A stretch of 64,000 bases of DNA from UBA7446 sp038143535 (GCA_038143535.1 JAYQMD010000001.1:744001-808000), one strand, 5' to 3'. Counted from the first letter of the stretch, positions 17,155-26,686 are shown. The notes: generated by a model not told the origin, from the sequence alone. Translations and numbers: made by a program.

Positions 17155-17505
17155 ATGGCTATTATCATTACAGACGAATGTATTAATTGTGGGGCTTGCG
17201 AACCCGAATGTCCAAACACGGCTATTTACGAAGGCGCTTTTGATTGGAAATACGGAGACGGCACCTCGCTTAGTGGCGACGTAGTGCTTCCCAACGGTAT
17301 TGCTGTGAATGCTGAAAACTTACAGGAACCTATTTCAGATGAGGTTTATTTTATTGTTCCCGATAAATGCACCGAATGTAAGGGCTTTCACGACGAGCCA
17401 CAGTGCGCTGCCGTATGCCCTGTTGACTGTTGTGTTCCCGATGAGGATCATGTAGAAACAGAAGAGGTCTTGCTGGGCAAGCAACGCTTTATGCATCCCG
17501 ACTGA
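17155..17505 (+). CDS. 4Fe-4S ferredoxin (two-cluster type)
   Basis: A 116-residue cytosolic electron carrier. The first cluster motif is CINCGACEPECP (C9, C12, C15, C19); the second group lies in 'CTECKGFHDEPQCAAVCPVDCC' and has the extended CxxC-x8-CxxxC spacing typical of the YfhL-like/bacterial 2[4Fe-4S] ferredoxins. An acidic C-terminal tail follows. It begins with its own promoter and ends 1 base before ychF. The electron donor and acceptor are not evident. Confidence 0.92.
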   Translation: MAIIITDECINCGACEPECPNTAIYEGAFDWKYGDGTSLSGDVVLPNGIAVNAENLQEPISDEVYFIVPDKCTECKGFHDEPQCAAVCPVDCCVPDEDHVETEEVLLGKQRFMHPD

Positions 17506-17506
17506 T

Positions 17507-18601
17507 ATGAAAGCTGGAATTGTAGGCCTGCCAAACGTGGGCAAATCAACCTTATTTAATTGTTTGTCTAGTGCCAAAGCGCAGAGTGCAAACTTTCCTT
17601 TTTGTACCATCGAACCCAACATAGGTGTGGTTAATGTTCCAGACCCAAGGCTAAATCGGCTGGAAGCACTGGTTAATCCCGAAAAAGTGATACCTGCTAC
17701 GGTAGAGATCGTCGATATCGCAGGATTGGTAAAAGGCGCAAGCAAAGGGGAGGGCTTGGGCAATCAGTTTTTAGCCAACATCAGGGAAACCGATGCCATT
17801 ATTCATGTGTTGCGTTGTTTTGACAACGACAATATCGTGCACGTAGACGGCTTTGTTGACCCAATACGTGACAAAGAAACCATAGATATCGAATTGCAGC
17901 TAAAAGACCTTGAGGCCGTTGAAAAACGCTTGGAAAAAGTCAATCGTGCTGCCCGTACAGGCGATAAAGACGCACAAAAAGAACTGACGGTTTTGGAACG
18001 CTTACACAAATCTCTCGAAGCAGCTACATCTGTGCGTGCTATTGAATTAAGCGATGACGAGCGGTTGAACTATGTAAAACCCTTACAGCTTATCACAGAC
18101 AAGCCTGTCTTATATGTATGCAATGTAAACGAAAGTGCCGCCGCCACTGGAAACCATTATGTCGATCAAGTTATAACGACTGTTGCAGATGAAAATGCGC
18201 AAGTATTGGTGTTGGCCGTTGCTACAGAGGCGGATATCAACGAATTGGACACTTATGAAGAGCGTCAATTGTTTTTGGAGGATTTAGGTTTGGATGAGCC
18301 TGGTGCTGCCAAACTGATTCGCGCAGCATACACCTTGCTAAATTTAGAAACCTATTTCACGGCTGGTGAAAAAGAGGTACGCGCATGGACCATTTCTGCT
18401 GGTGCCACAGCACCTCAAGCGGCAGGCGTTATCCACACCGATTTCGAAAAAGGCTTTATCCGCGCCGAAGTAATTTCATACAGCGTTTATGATGAATACG
18501 GCTCCGAACAAAAGGTAAAAGAAGCCGGAAAGGCTAGGGTAGAGGGAAAAGACTACACGGTAAAGGACGGTGATGTGATGCATTTTAGGTTTAATGTTTA
18601 A
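17507..18601 (+). CDS. ychF: Ribosome-binding GTPase/ATPase YchF
   Basis: A 364-residue Obg-family P-loop protein that prefers ATP and interacts with the ribosome. It has the G1 loop GLPNVGKST (residues 6-14), G3 'DIAGLVKGASKGEGLG', the altered G4 'NVNE' that explains ATP preference, the coiled-coil helical insert (about 120-200), and the C-terminal TGS domain ('LLNLETYFTAGEKEVRAW'). Full length and collinear with E. coli YchF (363 residues). It is coupled to the ferredoxin gene by 1-base spacing and converges on a thioredoxin-fold gene. Confidence 0.97.
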   Translation: MKAGIVGLPNVGKSTLFNCLSSAKAQSANFPFCTIEPNIGVVNVPDPRLNRLEALVNPEKVIPATVEIVDIAGLVKGASKGEGLGNQFLANIRETDAIIHVLRCFDNDNIVHVDGFVDPIRDKETIDIELQLKDLEAVEKRLEKVNRAARTGDKDAQKELTVLERLHKSLEAATSVRAIELSDDERLNYVKPLQLITDKPVLYVCNVNESAAATGNHYVDQVITTVADENAQVLVLAVATEADINELDTYEERQLFLEDLGLDEPGAAKLIRAAYTLLNLETYFTAGEKEVRAWTISAGATAPQAAGVIHTDFEKGFIRAEVISYSVYDEYGSEQKVKEAGKARVEGKDYTVKDGDVMHFRFNV

Positions 18602-19192
18602 TCAAAGCGTTTTTATCGAGCAGCCAATGGCCTTGGTTGTACTAATATTAGGCAATTGACCAGCTAAAAGCGCATCTACAGCATTGGCTACATAGCGTTG
18701 CTTTACTTTTTTTGGATTTCTTGAACTATCGTCTATGACACCAATATACTGCACGACATTGCCTTTGTCTTGCTTTTCAAGCACAAAAACATGTGGGGTG
18801 CGGGTAGCACCAAATTTGGGATATACTTTTTGTCCTTTGTCTTGTAAATACGGAAAAGTAAAGCCTTTGTTATCGGCACGCTGTTTCATATCGCGAAGCT
18901 CCTCTCCCTTTTGGGCAGCCGGATCGTTGGGGTTGATGGCGATAACAGGATAACCCAGCGGTGCATAATTTTTATCTAGTGCTATGATGCGGTCTTCATA
19001 GGCCACAGAATAGGGGCAGGTGTTACAGGTGAATATTAAAATAAACCCCTTAGCGTTGTCATAGTCGGATAGGGACACCATTTTCCCATCAATATTCGGA
19101 AGTGAAAAGCCAGTGGCAAGGTCGCCGACCTTATAGCCGTGGTTGTGGTTAAATAATAAAAGTGAACTAAATAGGATTAGAATTGATTTCAT
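18602..19192 (-). CDS. Exported thioredoxin-fold (redoxin) protein
   Basis: A 196-residue periplasmic protein with a signal peptide (hydrophobic 'ILILFSSLLLFNHNHG') and an AhpC/TSA-like redoxin domain. The active site reads 'FTCNTCPYSVAYEDR', with a CxxC pair (CNTC), and 'RTPHVFVLEK' is the cis-Pro loop. From memory this class is common in Bacteroidota and annotated as thioredoxin family protein. It is probably a thiol oxidoreductase or peroxidase. The gene lies 3 bases downstream of a TlpA-like gene and should be co-transcribed with it. Confidence 0.9.
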   Translation of the reverse strand: MKSILILFSSLLLFNHNHGYKVGDLATGFSLPNIDGKMVSLSDYDNAKGFILIFTCNTCPYSVAYEDRIIALDKNYAPLGYPVIAINPNDPAAQKGEELRDMKQRADNKGFTFPYLQDKGQKVYPKFGATRTPHVFVLEKQDKGNVVQYIGVIDDSSRNPKKVKQRYVANAVDALLAGQLPNISTTKAIGCSIKTL

Positions 19193-19195
19193 GTG

Positions 19196-19660
19196 TTAGG
19201 GTTTAAAAGATTCAACCAAAGTAAACAACTCCTCTTTAGTGAATGATTGCTCATAAAAACCACTCTGTTTTTTGGTATAAATAAGCGTAGCAGGTAGTGC
19301 ACCACTCCAGTTGGGGTGAATGTCGTTTATCCAGTAATTTTCGTCTGCATCGTCTAGGAGTACAAGCTTTGATTGAAGTTTGTTTTTTTTGATAAATGGC
19401 AACAACCTGCTTTCCTTGTGTCTGGGAAAGTCAAGACTCACCAGTAGTACCTCAATATCTTCGCGTTGGTTTAAGGCCTCAAAGTAGGGCAGTTCCTTGA
19501 TGCAAGGTGCGCACCAAGTGGCCCAAAAGTTGACCACGTAAAGGTCATCTCCCTTTTGGTTCAGTAAAGGCTTCAGCTCATTATAGTGCAGCGTAGGAAC
19601 CGTTTGTCCACTTAGCAGTAAAGGGAAGAGTACAAACATTAAAAACATGGGGTAAAACAT
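19196..19660 (-). CDS. TlpA-like periplasmic thiol-disulfide oxidoreductase
   Basis: A 154-residue exported thioredoxin-like protein: N-terminal hydrophobic signal ('MFLMFVLFPLLLSGQ'), the active site 'NFWATWCAPCIKELP' with the CAPC pair, and the cis-Pro region 'GALPATLIY'. It likely reduces disulfides in the periplasm, for example on cytochrome c or an outer-membrane protein. First gene of a two-gene unit with the redoxin protein. Two further in-frame Met codons lie within the first eight residues, so the exact start is uncertain by a few residues. Confidence 0.9.
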   Translation of the reverse strand: MFYPMFLMFVLFPLLLSGQTVPTLHYNELKPLLNQKGDDLYVVNFWATWCAPCIKELPYFEALNQREDIEVLLVSLDFPRHKESRLLPFIKKNKLQSKLVLLDDADENYWINDIHPNWSGALPATLIYTKKQSGFYEQSFTKEELFTLVESFKP

Positions 19661-19756
19661 TAACGAAATATATTAAAAATATCACAATTGTATTTCTTTC
19701 GTTGTTGTATTTAAAAATTACCTAAATTTAAACAAACAACTTTTAATCAATTTAAC

Positions 19757-20257
19757 ATGAAAAAGGTACTCTTAGTAACCGTTATTTTAGCCTTGGCAAG
19801 TTGTGCTTCTCCTTCGGGAGTTGACGCTGCTGTGGAAGGTGTTGGCTTTTTTAAGCCCATGCCAGATGAAAAATTCATCGCTGGATCTGATGATGTGTTG
19901 GATGTGTGGATGCAATATATAGACGCACACAACAAGCAAGACATTGAAACCATCAAGGCCATGAGTGCAGATTCAATATATATACTTGGTCCAGACGGAT
20001 CGGAAATTTTCACGAAAGAGCAACAAGCAACTGTCCTTGCGGAGTGGTTTGCTACAGCAAATCCAAAATGGGATGCCTATTGGGCGATGCCTTATAAATC
20101 CGTTCCAAGTGGAGCAGATTGGGTCATTGCAGGACATGAAGTAACCTCTACGGTCAACGGGGAAGAATCTTCAGAACTAAACATGATAGACGGAGAAATT
20201 GTGGGTGGCAAAATAGCAAGATTCTTTGTCTATGCTGCCCAATCTCCTGCTAAATAA
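19757..20257 (+). CDS. Lipoprotein with SnoaL/NTF2-like domain
   Basis: A 166-residue lipoprotein, lipobox 'LALASC' (Cys16). The mature part has 'WMQYIDAHNKQDIETIKAMSAD' and an end pattern typical of the NTF2/SnoaL-like cone fold, which binds small hydrophobic ligands or carries out isomerase-type reactions. Catalytic residues cannot be assigned. It is a single-gene unit followed by a clear terminator. Function unknown. Confidence 0.8.
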   Translation: MKKVLLVTVILALASCASPSGVDAAVEGVGFFKPMPDEKFIAGSDDVLDVWMQYIDAHNKQDIETIKAMSADSIYILGPDGSEIFTKEQQATVLAEWFATANPKWDAYWAMPYKSVPSGADWVIAGHEVTSTVNGEESSELNMIDGEIVGGKIARFFVYAAQSPAK

Positions 20258-20276
20258 AGGAACGCTTTTTTAGAAT

Positions 20277-20305
20277 AAAAAAACACCTGTTATGGGTGTT
20301 TTTTT
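20277..20305 (+). terminator. Rho-independent terminator after the SnoaL-like lipoprotein gene
   Basis: Stem AAAAAAACACC (20277-20287), 7-base loop, stem GGTGTTTTTTT (20295-20305): a perfect 11-bp hairpin whose right arm doubles as the U-tract. The A-tract on the left could let it work on the minus strand as well. Confidence 0.85.
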
Positions 20306-20681
20306 GGGTGGTGTTGTTGCGTATGTGTTTTTGAAGGTCACAAGGCAAGGCCTTGCGCCAGTGGGGGATTTGCGAAGCAAATCATAGATATTTTGGTCAG
20401 CCAAAGACTGAATGCTATATTAACACTAAAATATACGAATGTTTTATATCCACTCTTTATAGATTTCGCATATCCATTTTGAGCTTTTCTTGCTAGTATT
20501 ATGTAAATCAACAAAATGGCCTACATTTATAACAAATATCGATTTATCTAAAGCGAATGTTATGTGGCCCAACATCAAAAACCCCCTTTCCGATATTTCA
20601 ACAATCCCTCCTTTTTAATTGTTAATTTCTTTGTTGCAGAGACGTTTTAAGTTATAGGCTGATGCTTTAATTTAGCAACCC
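20306..20681. other. Gene-free region upstream of parE with short palindromes
   Basis: About 376 bases without a convincing ORF on either strand. It contains the palindrome CAAGGCCTTG (20346-20355) within a GC-richer patch and the inverted repeat ATTTGCGAAGCAAAT (20369-20383). The rest is AT-rich and presumably holds the parE promoter, though I see no perfect TAnnTTTG box. The two palindromes resemble dispersed extragenic palindromic units but no second copy was seen in the window. Confidence 0.5.
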
Positions 20682-22535
20682 ATGGCCCAACAAACCCAAT
20701 ACAACGAAGACAACATACGCTCCCTAGACTGGAAGGAGCATATCCGTATGCGTCCAGGCATGTATATCGGAAAACTTGGTGACGGTTCTTCCCCAGATGA
20801 CGGCATTTATATCCTGCTGAAAGAAGTCCTTGACAACAGCATAGACGAATTTGTCATGGGCGCAGGCAAAACCATCGACATCAAAATAGATGAAGGCAAA
20901 GTTAGCGTCCGCGACTATGGCCGTGGCATTCCACTGGGCAAGGTCGTCGATGTGGTCTCTAAAATGAATACAGGCGGTAAATACGACTCCCGTGCCTTTA
21001 AAAAATCTGTAGGACTCAACGGCGTAGGAACAAAAGCCGTAAATGCCTTGTCGGCCTCGTTTTTTGTAGCGTCAACCCGTGACGGACAGCGCAAAACAGC
21101 CCTATTTAACCAAGGTGTACTCGAAGAAAATGAGCCCCCATCGAGCAGTAGTCAACGCAATGGAACGCAAGTGTCCTTTGTTCCTGATGAGACCATTTTT
21201 AAAAAGTTTCGCTACCGCAACGAGTACGTGGCTAAAATGCTTAAAAACTACGTCTACCTCAACCCAGGGCTGACTATCGTTTTTAACGGTGAAAAGTATG
21301 TATCCAAAAATGGCCTTAAAGATCTACTCGAAGACAACAACAATTCCGAAGATTTTCTCTATCCAGTCATTCATCTGAAAGGCGATGATATTGAGTTAGC
21401 CATTACCCATAGCCGAACCCAATACAACGAAGAATATCATTCGTTTGTCAACGGGCAACACACCACCCAAGGAGGAACACACCAAACCGCCTTTCGGGAG
21501 GCTTTAGTAAAAACCATCCGCGAATTTTATGGCCGTCAATTTGACCCCTCTGATATTCGTAAATCCATTATTTCTGCCATTAGCATCAAGGTGATGGAAC
21601 CTGTCTTTGAATCCCAAACCAAAACCAAACTGGGCTCTACAGAAATGGGAGACGGCTTGCCCACGGTACGTACGTATATCAATGATTTTATCGGCACCCA
21701 ACTTGATAACTTCCTGCACAAAAACGCGCAAACCGCCGAGGCCATTCAACGCAAAATACTCCAAGCGGAAAAAGAACGTAAGGAACTTTCGGGCATACGC
21801 AAGTTGGCGCGCGAACGCGCCAAAAAAGCCAGCCTACACAACAAAAAACTAAGGGATTGCCGCGTGCATTTGGGCGATATCAAAAAAGACCGTCGCTTGG
21901 AATCGACACTATTTATTACGGAGGGAGATTCGGCCAGCGGTTCGATAACCAAATCTCGAGACGTAAATACCCAGGCGGTGTTTAGTCTTCGTGGAAAACC
22001 GCTAAACTCCTACGGGATGTCCAAAAAAATCGCTTACGAAAACGAGGAGTTTAACCTCTTGCAAGCTGCGCTAAATATTGAAGATAGCATGGAGGATTTG
22101 CGCTACAACAATATTGTTATTGCCACCGATGCCGATGTAGATGGGATGCATATCCGCTTGCTTTTGATCACCTTCTTTTTGCAATTTTTCCCAGAGCTCA
22201 TCAAGGAGGGGCATTTGTACATTTTGCAAACACCATTGTTTCGTGTCCGCAACAAAAAGAAAACCATTTACTGCTATTCCGATCAGGAGCGCTTGGACGC
22301 TTTGGAAGCACTTGGCGCGCAAGCAGAGATTACACGTTTTAAAGGATTAGGGGAGATTTCTCCAGATGAATTCAAACACTTTATTGGCGATGATATCCGC
22401 CTAGACCCCGTGATGTTGGACAAAAACATGACCATAGATGAGTTGCTGTCGTTTTATATGGGCAAAAATACGCCCAAAAGACAGGAGTTTATTATCGACA
22501 ATCTTAAAGTTGAGTTAGACAAAATAGAAGCATGA
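20682..22535 (+). CDS. parE: DNA topoisomerase IV subunit B
   Basis: ATPase subunit of the type IIA topoisomerase that decatenates chromosomes. The GHKL ATPase (about residues 10-200) shows 'LLKEVLDNSIDEF', 'DYGRGIP' and 'GLNGVGTKAVNALS'; the TOPRIM domain shows 'FITEGDSASGS' and the metal-binding 'DADVDGMHIR'. At 617 residues it lacks the long insertions of GyrB. It overlaps parC by 4 bases (ATGA), so synthesis of both subunits is coupled. Assignment as topoisomerase IV rather than gyrase rests on the parE-parC pairing and, from memory, on flavobacterial ParE starts. Confidence 0.93.
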   Translation: MAQQTQYNEDNIRSLDWKEHIRMRPGMYIGKLGDGSSPDDGIYILLKEVLDNSIDEFVMGAGKTIDIKIDEGKVSVRDYGRGIPLGKVVDVVSKMNTGGKYDSRAFKKSVGLNGVGTKAVNALSASFFVASTRDGQRKTALFNQGVLEENEPPSSSSQRNGTQVSFVPDETIFKKFRYRNEYVAKMLKNYVYLNPGLTIVFNGEKYVSKNGLKDLLEDNNNSEDFLYPVIHLKGDDIELAITHSRTQYNEEYHSFVNGQHTTQGGTHQTAFREALVKTIREFYGRQFDPSDIRKSIISAISIKVMEPVFESQTKTKLGSTEMGDGLPTVRTYINDFIGTQLDNFLHKNAQTAEAIQRKILQAEKERKELSGIRKLARERAKKASLHNKKLRDCRVHLGDIKKDRRLESTLFITEGDSASGSITKSRDVNTQAVFSLRGKPLNSYGMSKKIAYENEEFNLLQAALNIEDSMEDLRYNNIVIATDADVDGMHIRLLLITFFLQFFPELIKEGHLYILQTPLFRVRNKKKTIYCYSDQERLDALEALGAQAEITRFKGLGEISPDEFKHFIGDDIRLDPVMLDKNMTIDELLSFYMGKNTPKRQEFIIDNLKVELDKIEA

Positions 22536-25117
22536 ATGAAGAGGAGCAACATCTAGCTGCTAACGACGAATTGGTTCGCGTAACCGGAATGTACAAAGAC
22601 TGGTTCTTGGATTATGCCTCTTATGTAATCTTAGAGCGTGCTGTTCCAGCCATTGAAGATGGATTTAAACCTGTCCAGCGGCGTATCCTTCATTCGATGA
22701 AAGACCTGGATGATGGACGCTACAATAAAGTCGCCAACATTGTGGGGCATACCATGCAATACCATCCACACGGAGATGCCTCTATAGCCGATGCCATGGT
22801 GCAAATCGGGCAAAAAGACTTGTTGATTGACATGCAAGGAAACTGGGGGAACATCCTCACAGGGGATTCTGCAGCAGCCTCCCGATACATCGAAGCGCGA
22901 CTTTCAAAATTTGCGCTAGATGTCGTATTTAGCCCCAAGGTAACCCAGTGGCAACTCTCCTACGACGGGCGAAAAAAGGAGCCCATTCATTTGCCCGTTA
23001 AATTCCCCATGCTTTTGGCACAAGGAGGCGAGGGAATTGCTGTGGGCTTATCTACCAAAATACTGCCACACAACTTTAACGAGCTTATCGATGCATCTAT
23101 CAAACATTTGCAGGGCAAAAGATTCACCTTAGTGCCCGATTTCCCCACTGGCGGGGTTATGGACGCCGACAATTACAACGACGGTTTACGAGGGGGTAGG
23201 ATACGTGTGAGGGCGCGAATTTCTCAAGAGGACAAGCAAACACTTGTGATTAACCAAATCCCCTTTTCGACCACCACCTCATCATTAATTGACTCCATTT
23301 TAAAGGCGAACGACAAGGGAAAAATTAAAATCAAAAAAATCGAGGACAATACGGCTGCCAATGTGGAAATCAAAATTCACCTCCCCAACGGAGTTTCACC
23401 TGATAAAACCATTGATGCGCTTTTTGCCTTTACAGCTTGCGAAACTTCAATTTCCCCACTAGGCTGTGTTATTGAAAACAACAAACCCAATTTTATTGGC
23501 GTTTCCGAAATGCTGCGTCGCTCTACCGACCATACCTTGGATTTATTGCGTGCAGAACTTGAAGTGAAGCAAGAAGAGCTGGAAGCGCAATGGCACTTTG
23601 CCTCACTGGAGCGTATTTTTATTGAAAACCGTATCTATCGTGATATTGAAGAAGTAGAAACTTGGGAAGGTGTCTTGCAGGCCATACACGCGGGGTTGAC
23701 ACCACATATTGTTCACTTAAAACGAGCCGTAACAGATGACGATGTGGTGCGCCTAACCGAAATCCGCATCAAACGTATCTCAAAGTTTGATTTGGACAAA
23801 GCCCAAAAGAAAATAGAGGCTTTAGAAGCTGATTTGGATCTAGTTGCATACGATCTAGCGCATATCGTGGAATTTGCTATTGCCTATTTCAAACGGCTTA
23901 AAAAAACCTATGGCGAAGGAAAGGAGCGCAAAACAGAGCTAAAGGTATTTGCCGATGTAGATGCACGCAAAGTGGTTATGCGCAACACCAAACTCTATGT
24001 CAGTAGAGAAGAGGGTTTTGTGGGTACTTCGTTGCGGCGTGAAGAATATGTCACAGACTGTGCTGATATAGACGACGTCATTGTTTTTACAGCTGATGGC
24101 AAGATGATGGTGACCAAGGTGGAAAGCAAGACTTTTGTTGGGAAAAACATCATTCATGTTGCTGTATTTAAAAAGAAAGACAAACGCACCATCTATAACA
24201 TGATTTACCAAGATGGGCGAGGAGGTACTTCTTATATCAAGCGGTTTGCCGTTACGGGCGTCACTCGTGACAAGCACTATGATCTTACCAACGGCAGTCC
24301 ACAGTCTAAGGTGCATTACTTTTCTGCCAATCCCAATGGCGAAGCAGAAATAGTGACCATTCACCTGCGCCAAAGCGGTGCCATAAAAAAACTAAAATGG
24401 GATTTAGACTTTGCTGATTTGGTTGTTAAGGGTAGAGGGGTTCGTGGCAACACCGTAACCAAATACGCCATCAAGCGCGTAGAACTCAAAGAGGAAGGGG
24501 TGTCAACCCTCAAGCCGCGGAATATCTGGTTTGACGAAACCGTACAACGCCTCAATGCCGACGAACGCGGGCGTTTGCTCGGTGCTTTCAGAGGCGAAGA
24601 CCGTCTGTTAATTGTTACGCAATCTGGAGTAGTCAAAACCCAAATTCCTGATTTGTCAATGCACTTTCCAGAAGATATGTTGCTTTTAGAGAAATGGGAA
24701 CCCAAAAAGCCATTATCCGCTATTTATTTTGACGCTACCAAAAACAAGTATTTTGGTAAACGATTTTTGATTGAATCGCCCGACAAAGAAGAAGCATTTG
24801 TAAAAGAGGGGTCAAAAATTGAGTTATCCTGGTTTTCTTCAGACTGGCGCCCTATCTGTGCCTTACACTTTATTAAGCCGAGAAATGCGGATGTAAAACC
24901 TTCTCAAGAAGTGCGTTTTGAAGACTTTATTACACTCAAAGGTATCAAGGCGATGGGAAATCAGCTGGCTACTGAAAAACTCAAAAAGATTGAATCAAAA
25001 GAACCCCTTCCGTATACGCCCGAACCAGAAGTGCCGACAAACGAAATAGAGGCCGAAGTAGAGGAAATTAGTACTGAAAAAGACGATAAAGAAGGGCAAA
25101 TAAGCTTGGAGCTTTAG
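22532..25117 (+). CDS. parC: DNA topoisomerase IV subunit A
   Basis: DNA-cleaving subunit of topoisomerase IV, 861 residues. The winged-helix domain has the active-site Tyr in 'AASRYIEARL' and the quinolone-region helix 'HPHGDASIADAM', with Ala where E. coli GyrA has Ser83. A coiled-coil tower follows ('FDLDKAQKKIEALEADLDL'), then a beta-pinwheel-like C-terminal domain and an acidic, low-complexity tail rich in Glu. The tail is unlike gyrase A and fits a topoisomerase IV assignment. Translationally coupled to parE; converges with terC, overlapping it by 4 bases. Confidence 0.93.
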   Translation: MNEEEQHLAANDELVRVTGMYKDWFLDYASYVILERAVPAIEDGFKPVQRRILHSMKDLDDGRYNKVANIVGHTMQYHPHGDASIADAMVQIGQKDLLIDMQGNWGNILTGDSAAASRYIEARLSKFALDVVFSPKVTQWQLSYDGRKKEPIHLPVKFPMLLAQGGEGIAVGLSTKILPHNFNELIDASIKHLQGKRFTLVPDFPTGGVMDADNYNDGLRGGRIRVRARISQEDKQTLVINQIPFSTTTSSLIDSILKANDKGKIKIKKIEDNTAANVEIKIHLPNGVSPDKTIDALFAFTACETSISPLGCVIENNKPNFIGVSEMLRRSTDHTLDLLRAELEVKQEELEAQWHFASLERIFIENRIYRDIEEVETWEGVLQAIHAGLTPHIVHLKRAVTDDDVVRLTEIRIKRISKFDLDKAQKKIEALEADLDLVAYDLAHIVEFAIAYFKRLKKTYGEGKERKTELKVFADVDARKVVMRNTKLYVSREEGFVGTSLRREEYVTDCADIDDVIVFTADGKMMVTKVESKTFVGKNIIHVAVFKKKDKRTIYNMIYQDGRGGTSYIKRFAVTGVTRDKHYDLTNGSPQSKVHYFSANPNGEAEIVTIHLRQSGAIKKLKWDLDFADLVVKGRGVRGNTVTKYAIKRVELKEEGVSTLKPRNIWFDETVQRLNADERGRLLGAFRGEDRLLIVTQSGVVKTQIPDLSMHFPEDMLLLEKWEPKKPLSAIYFDATKNKYFGKRFLIESPDKEEAFVKEGSKIELSWFSSDWRPICALHFIKPRNADVKPSQEVRFEDFITLKGIKAMGNQLATEKLKKIESKEPLPYTPEPEVPTNEIEAEVEEISTEKDDKEGQISLEL

Positions 25118-25890
25118 TGCTTTATCTTTTTCCGAAAACGCAAATTTATGAACTCCACAAGCAGCGAAAAGGCAATTGCGAAGTATAGGTAGCCTTTTGG
25201 AATAGCACCAATGCTTTGTCCCAAAACTTCAATTTGCGCCAAATGCGCCCCTTCTGTAATGAGCATAAATCCAATTAAGATAAGAAAGGAAAGTGCTAAG
25301 ATTTGTAACGATGGGTGTTTGTGAACAAAGCGCGTAACAGGATGAGCGAACACCATCATAATCAAAATAGAAACCACAACAGCAATAATCATGATCCATA
25401 GCGCCCCATCAATCCCAGTGGTCATGCCAACAGCTGTCAGGATGGAATCTACAGAGAAAACCGCATCAATCAAAATGATTTGAACCAGAATACGTGTCAT
25501 GGTATTGGCTGCTTTATGCTGCGCTTTTTTGTTGCGATCACCAGCGTGATCAATTTTTTCATGTATTTCTTTTGTGCTTTTGTACAGCAAAAACAAACCA
25601 CCTGCAAGTAGCACCAGCGATTGCCCGTTGATTTCGGCACTAAACTGCGTGTAATCTACTGAGAACAAACTGTCTTTCATGGCAATGACCCAAGAAATGG
25701 TAAACAAGAGAACAATTCGAAGAATTAAGGCGAGTAATAGGCCAATGTTTGTTGCGCGTACCCGCTTTTCTTCCGGCAGCTTACCAACAACTATGGAAAT
25801 AAACACGATATTATCAATCCCCAAGATAATTTCGAGAAATGTAAGGGTAAGCAATGCCGATATGGCCTCTGGGGTGAAAAGAAATTCCAT
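25114..25890 (-). CDS. TerC family integral membrane protein
   Basis: A 258-residue inner-membrane protein with about seven hydrophobic segments. It has the family hallmarks 'LGIDNIVFISI' in the first helix and 'IILIDAVFSVDSI' mid-protein, whose acidic residues lie in the membrane. TerC-like proteins are implicated in metal (often manganese) export and in metalation of exported proteins. Its ATG overlaps the preceding lipoprotein stop by one base, so both belong to a unit that may start at the XRE regulator gene. Confidence 0.92.
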   Translation of the reverse strand: MEFLFTPEAISALLTLTFLEIILGIDNIVFISIVVGKLPEEKRVRATNIGLLLALILRIVLLFTISWVIAMKDSLFSVDYTQFSAEINGQSLVLLAGGLFLLYKSTKEIHEKIDHAGDRNKKAQHKAANTMTRILVQIILIDAVFSVDSILTAVGMTTGIDGALWIMIIAVVVSILIMMVFAHPVTRFVHKHPSLQILALSFLILIGFMLITEGAHLAQIEVLGQSIGAIPKGYLYFAIAFSLLVEFINLRFRKKIKH

Positions 25891-26267
25891 TAGTTACTAA
25901 CTTTGGTTACGGTACCACGTTGTTTGTTTTTGATGTCTCCAACCAGGTTATACTCAAACGTGTAGGTGTTTTCTGTAGTGCTTAGAATTTTCATGTGTAC
26001 CGCTTTTGAATCTTGATAGGAGAGGGGACGTAGCTTTTTCACTATGCATTCGCAGTTATTTAGCCAACGCACACTGGAGCTATCTACACGATTTAGGTAA
26101 TAATCTACCTCTATGCTGTCTGTTCTGACAAACTGCGTAGTAAGAGTATCGCCAAGTACTATCGAAGTAAAACGGAATTTTCCCGTTTTAAATTCAGAAC
26201 AATTACGCTCAGGACTGAAACAAGAAAAACAGAAAAGCAGCAGGGACGTGATAAAAACATTCCTCAT
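25890..26267 (-). CDS. Small lipoprotein of unknown function (125 aa)
   Basis: A lipoprotein with lipobox 'LLFCFSC' (a second Cys follows soon after) and a mature part with a Cys pair in 'WLNNCECIVKKLRPLS' and a conserved 'HMKILSTTENTYTFEY'. From memory this family is widespread in Flavobacteriia and is often mislabelled 'DNA topoisomerase IV' because it lies near parE/parC; the sequence has nothing in common with a topoisomerase. It is likely an envelope protein of about 105 mature residues. It sits 12 bases downstream of the XRE regulator gene and overlaps terC. Confidence 0.82.
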   Translation of the reverse strand: MRNVFITSLLLFCFSCFSPERNCSEFKTGKFRFTSIVLGDTLTTQFVRTDSIEVDYYLNRVDSSSVRWLNNCECIVKKLRPLSYQDSKAVHMKILSTTENTYTFEYNLVGDIKNKQRGTVTKVSN

Positions 26268-26279
26268 GCTTCAAAAATA

Positions 26280-26684
26280 TCAATTTTTATTTAGGTAAGT
26301 ACTGGAAGTACCGTCGTCATAACACACAATGATGCGCTCAACCTGCTTTGTGGTGGTTGACTTAGCAATGATGCCTTCTTTGGGCGTATTTTTTGACACT
26401 GGAATTTCAATAGTTTTCACCTCCTCTTGAGGAGCTGAAGGTAAAACGCTTTGGTTGTCATGCGTGGCTACGCTGTCTTTGGATACAATTCCTTTTAGAA
26501 GCCATGCTGGTGAAACGCTAGGGTAGGCGTCAAGTATTTTAAGGATAAAGTCCAAGCTGGGCTTATTGCGTTCAGAAAGGATGTGTGAAATTGAAGAACG
26601 CTGTACGCCAATTGTGTCGGCAAAGGCGGCTGCGCTCAACTCATTGTCTTGCATCAGTTGTTTAATTCGTTCAACAATCCCCAC
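26280..26684 (-). CDS. XRE-family helix-turn-helix regulator (134 aa)
   Basis: The N-terminal Cro/C1-type domain is clear (residues about 4-62: 'SAAAFADTIGVQRSSISHILSERNKPSLDFILKIL'-like, quoted in parts: FADTIGVQRSSISHILSER). A Thr/Ser/Pro-rich linker follows, and a short basic end ('VERIIVCYDDGTSSTYL'). The start is GTG (complement of 26682-26684), the only option that keeps the first helix; it sits against an inverted repeat TTACA-TT-TGTAA (26687-26698), suggesting autoregulation. Genes downstream: lipoprotein and terC. Confidence 0.88.
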   Translation of the reverse strand: MGIVERIKQLMQDNELSAAAFADTIGVQRSSISHILSERNKPSLDFILKILDAYPSVSPAWLLKGIVSKDSVATHDNQSVLPSAPQEEVKTIEIPVSKNTPKEGIIAKSTTTKQVERIIVCYDDGTSSTYLNKN

Positions 26685-26686
26685 GA

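Noticed and set aside
25890..26267. DNA topoisomerase IV label often given to this lipoprotein family
   Set aside because: The 125-residue lipoprotein has no topoisomerase motif; the label reflects its neighbours parE and parC.
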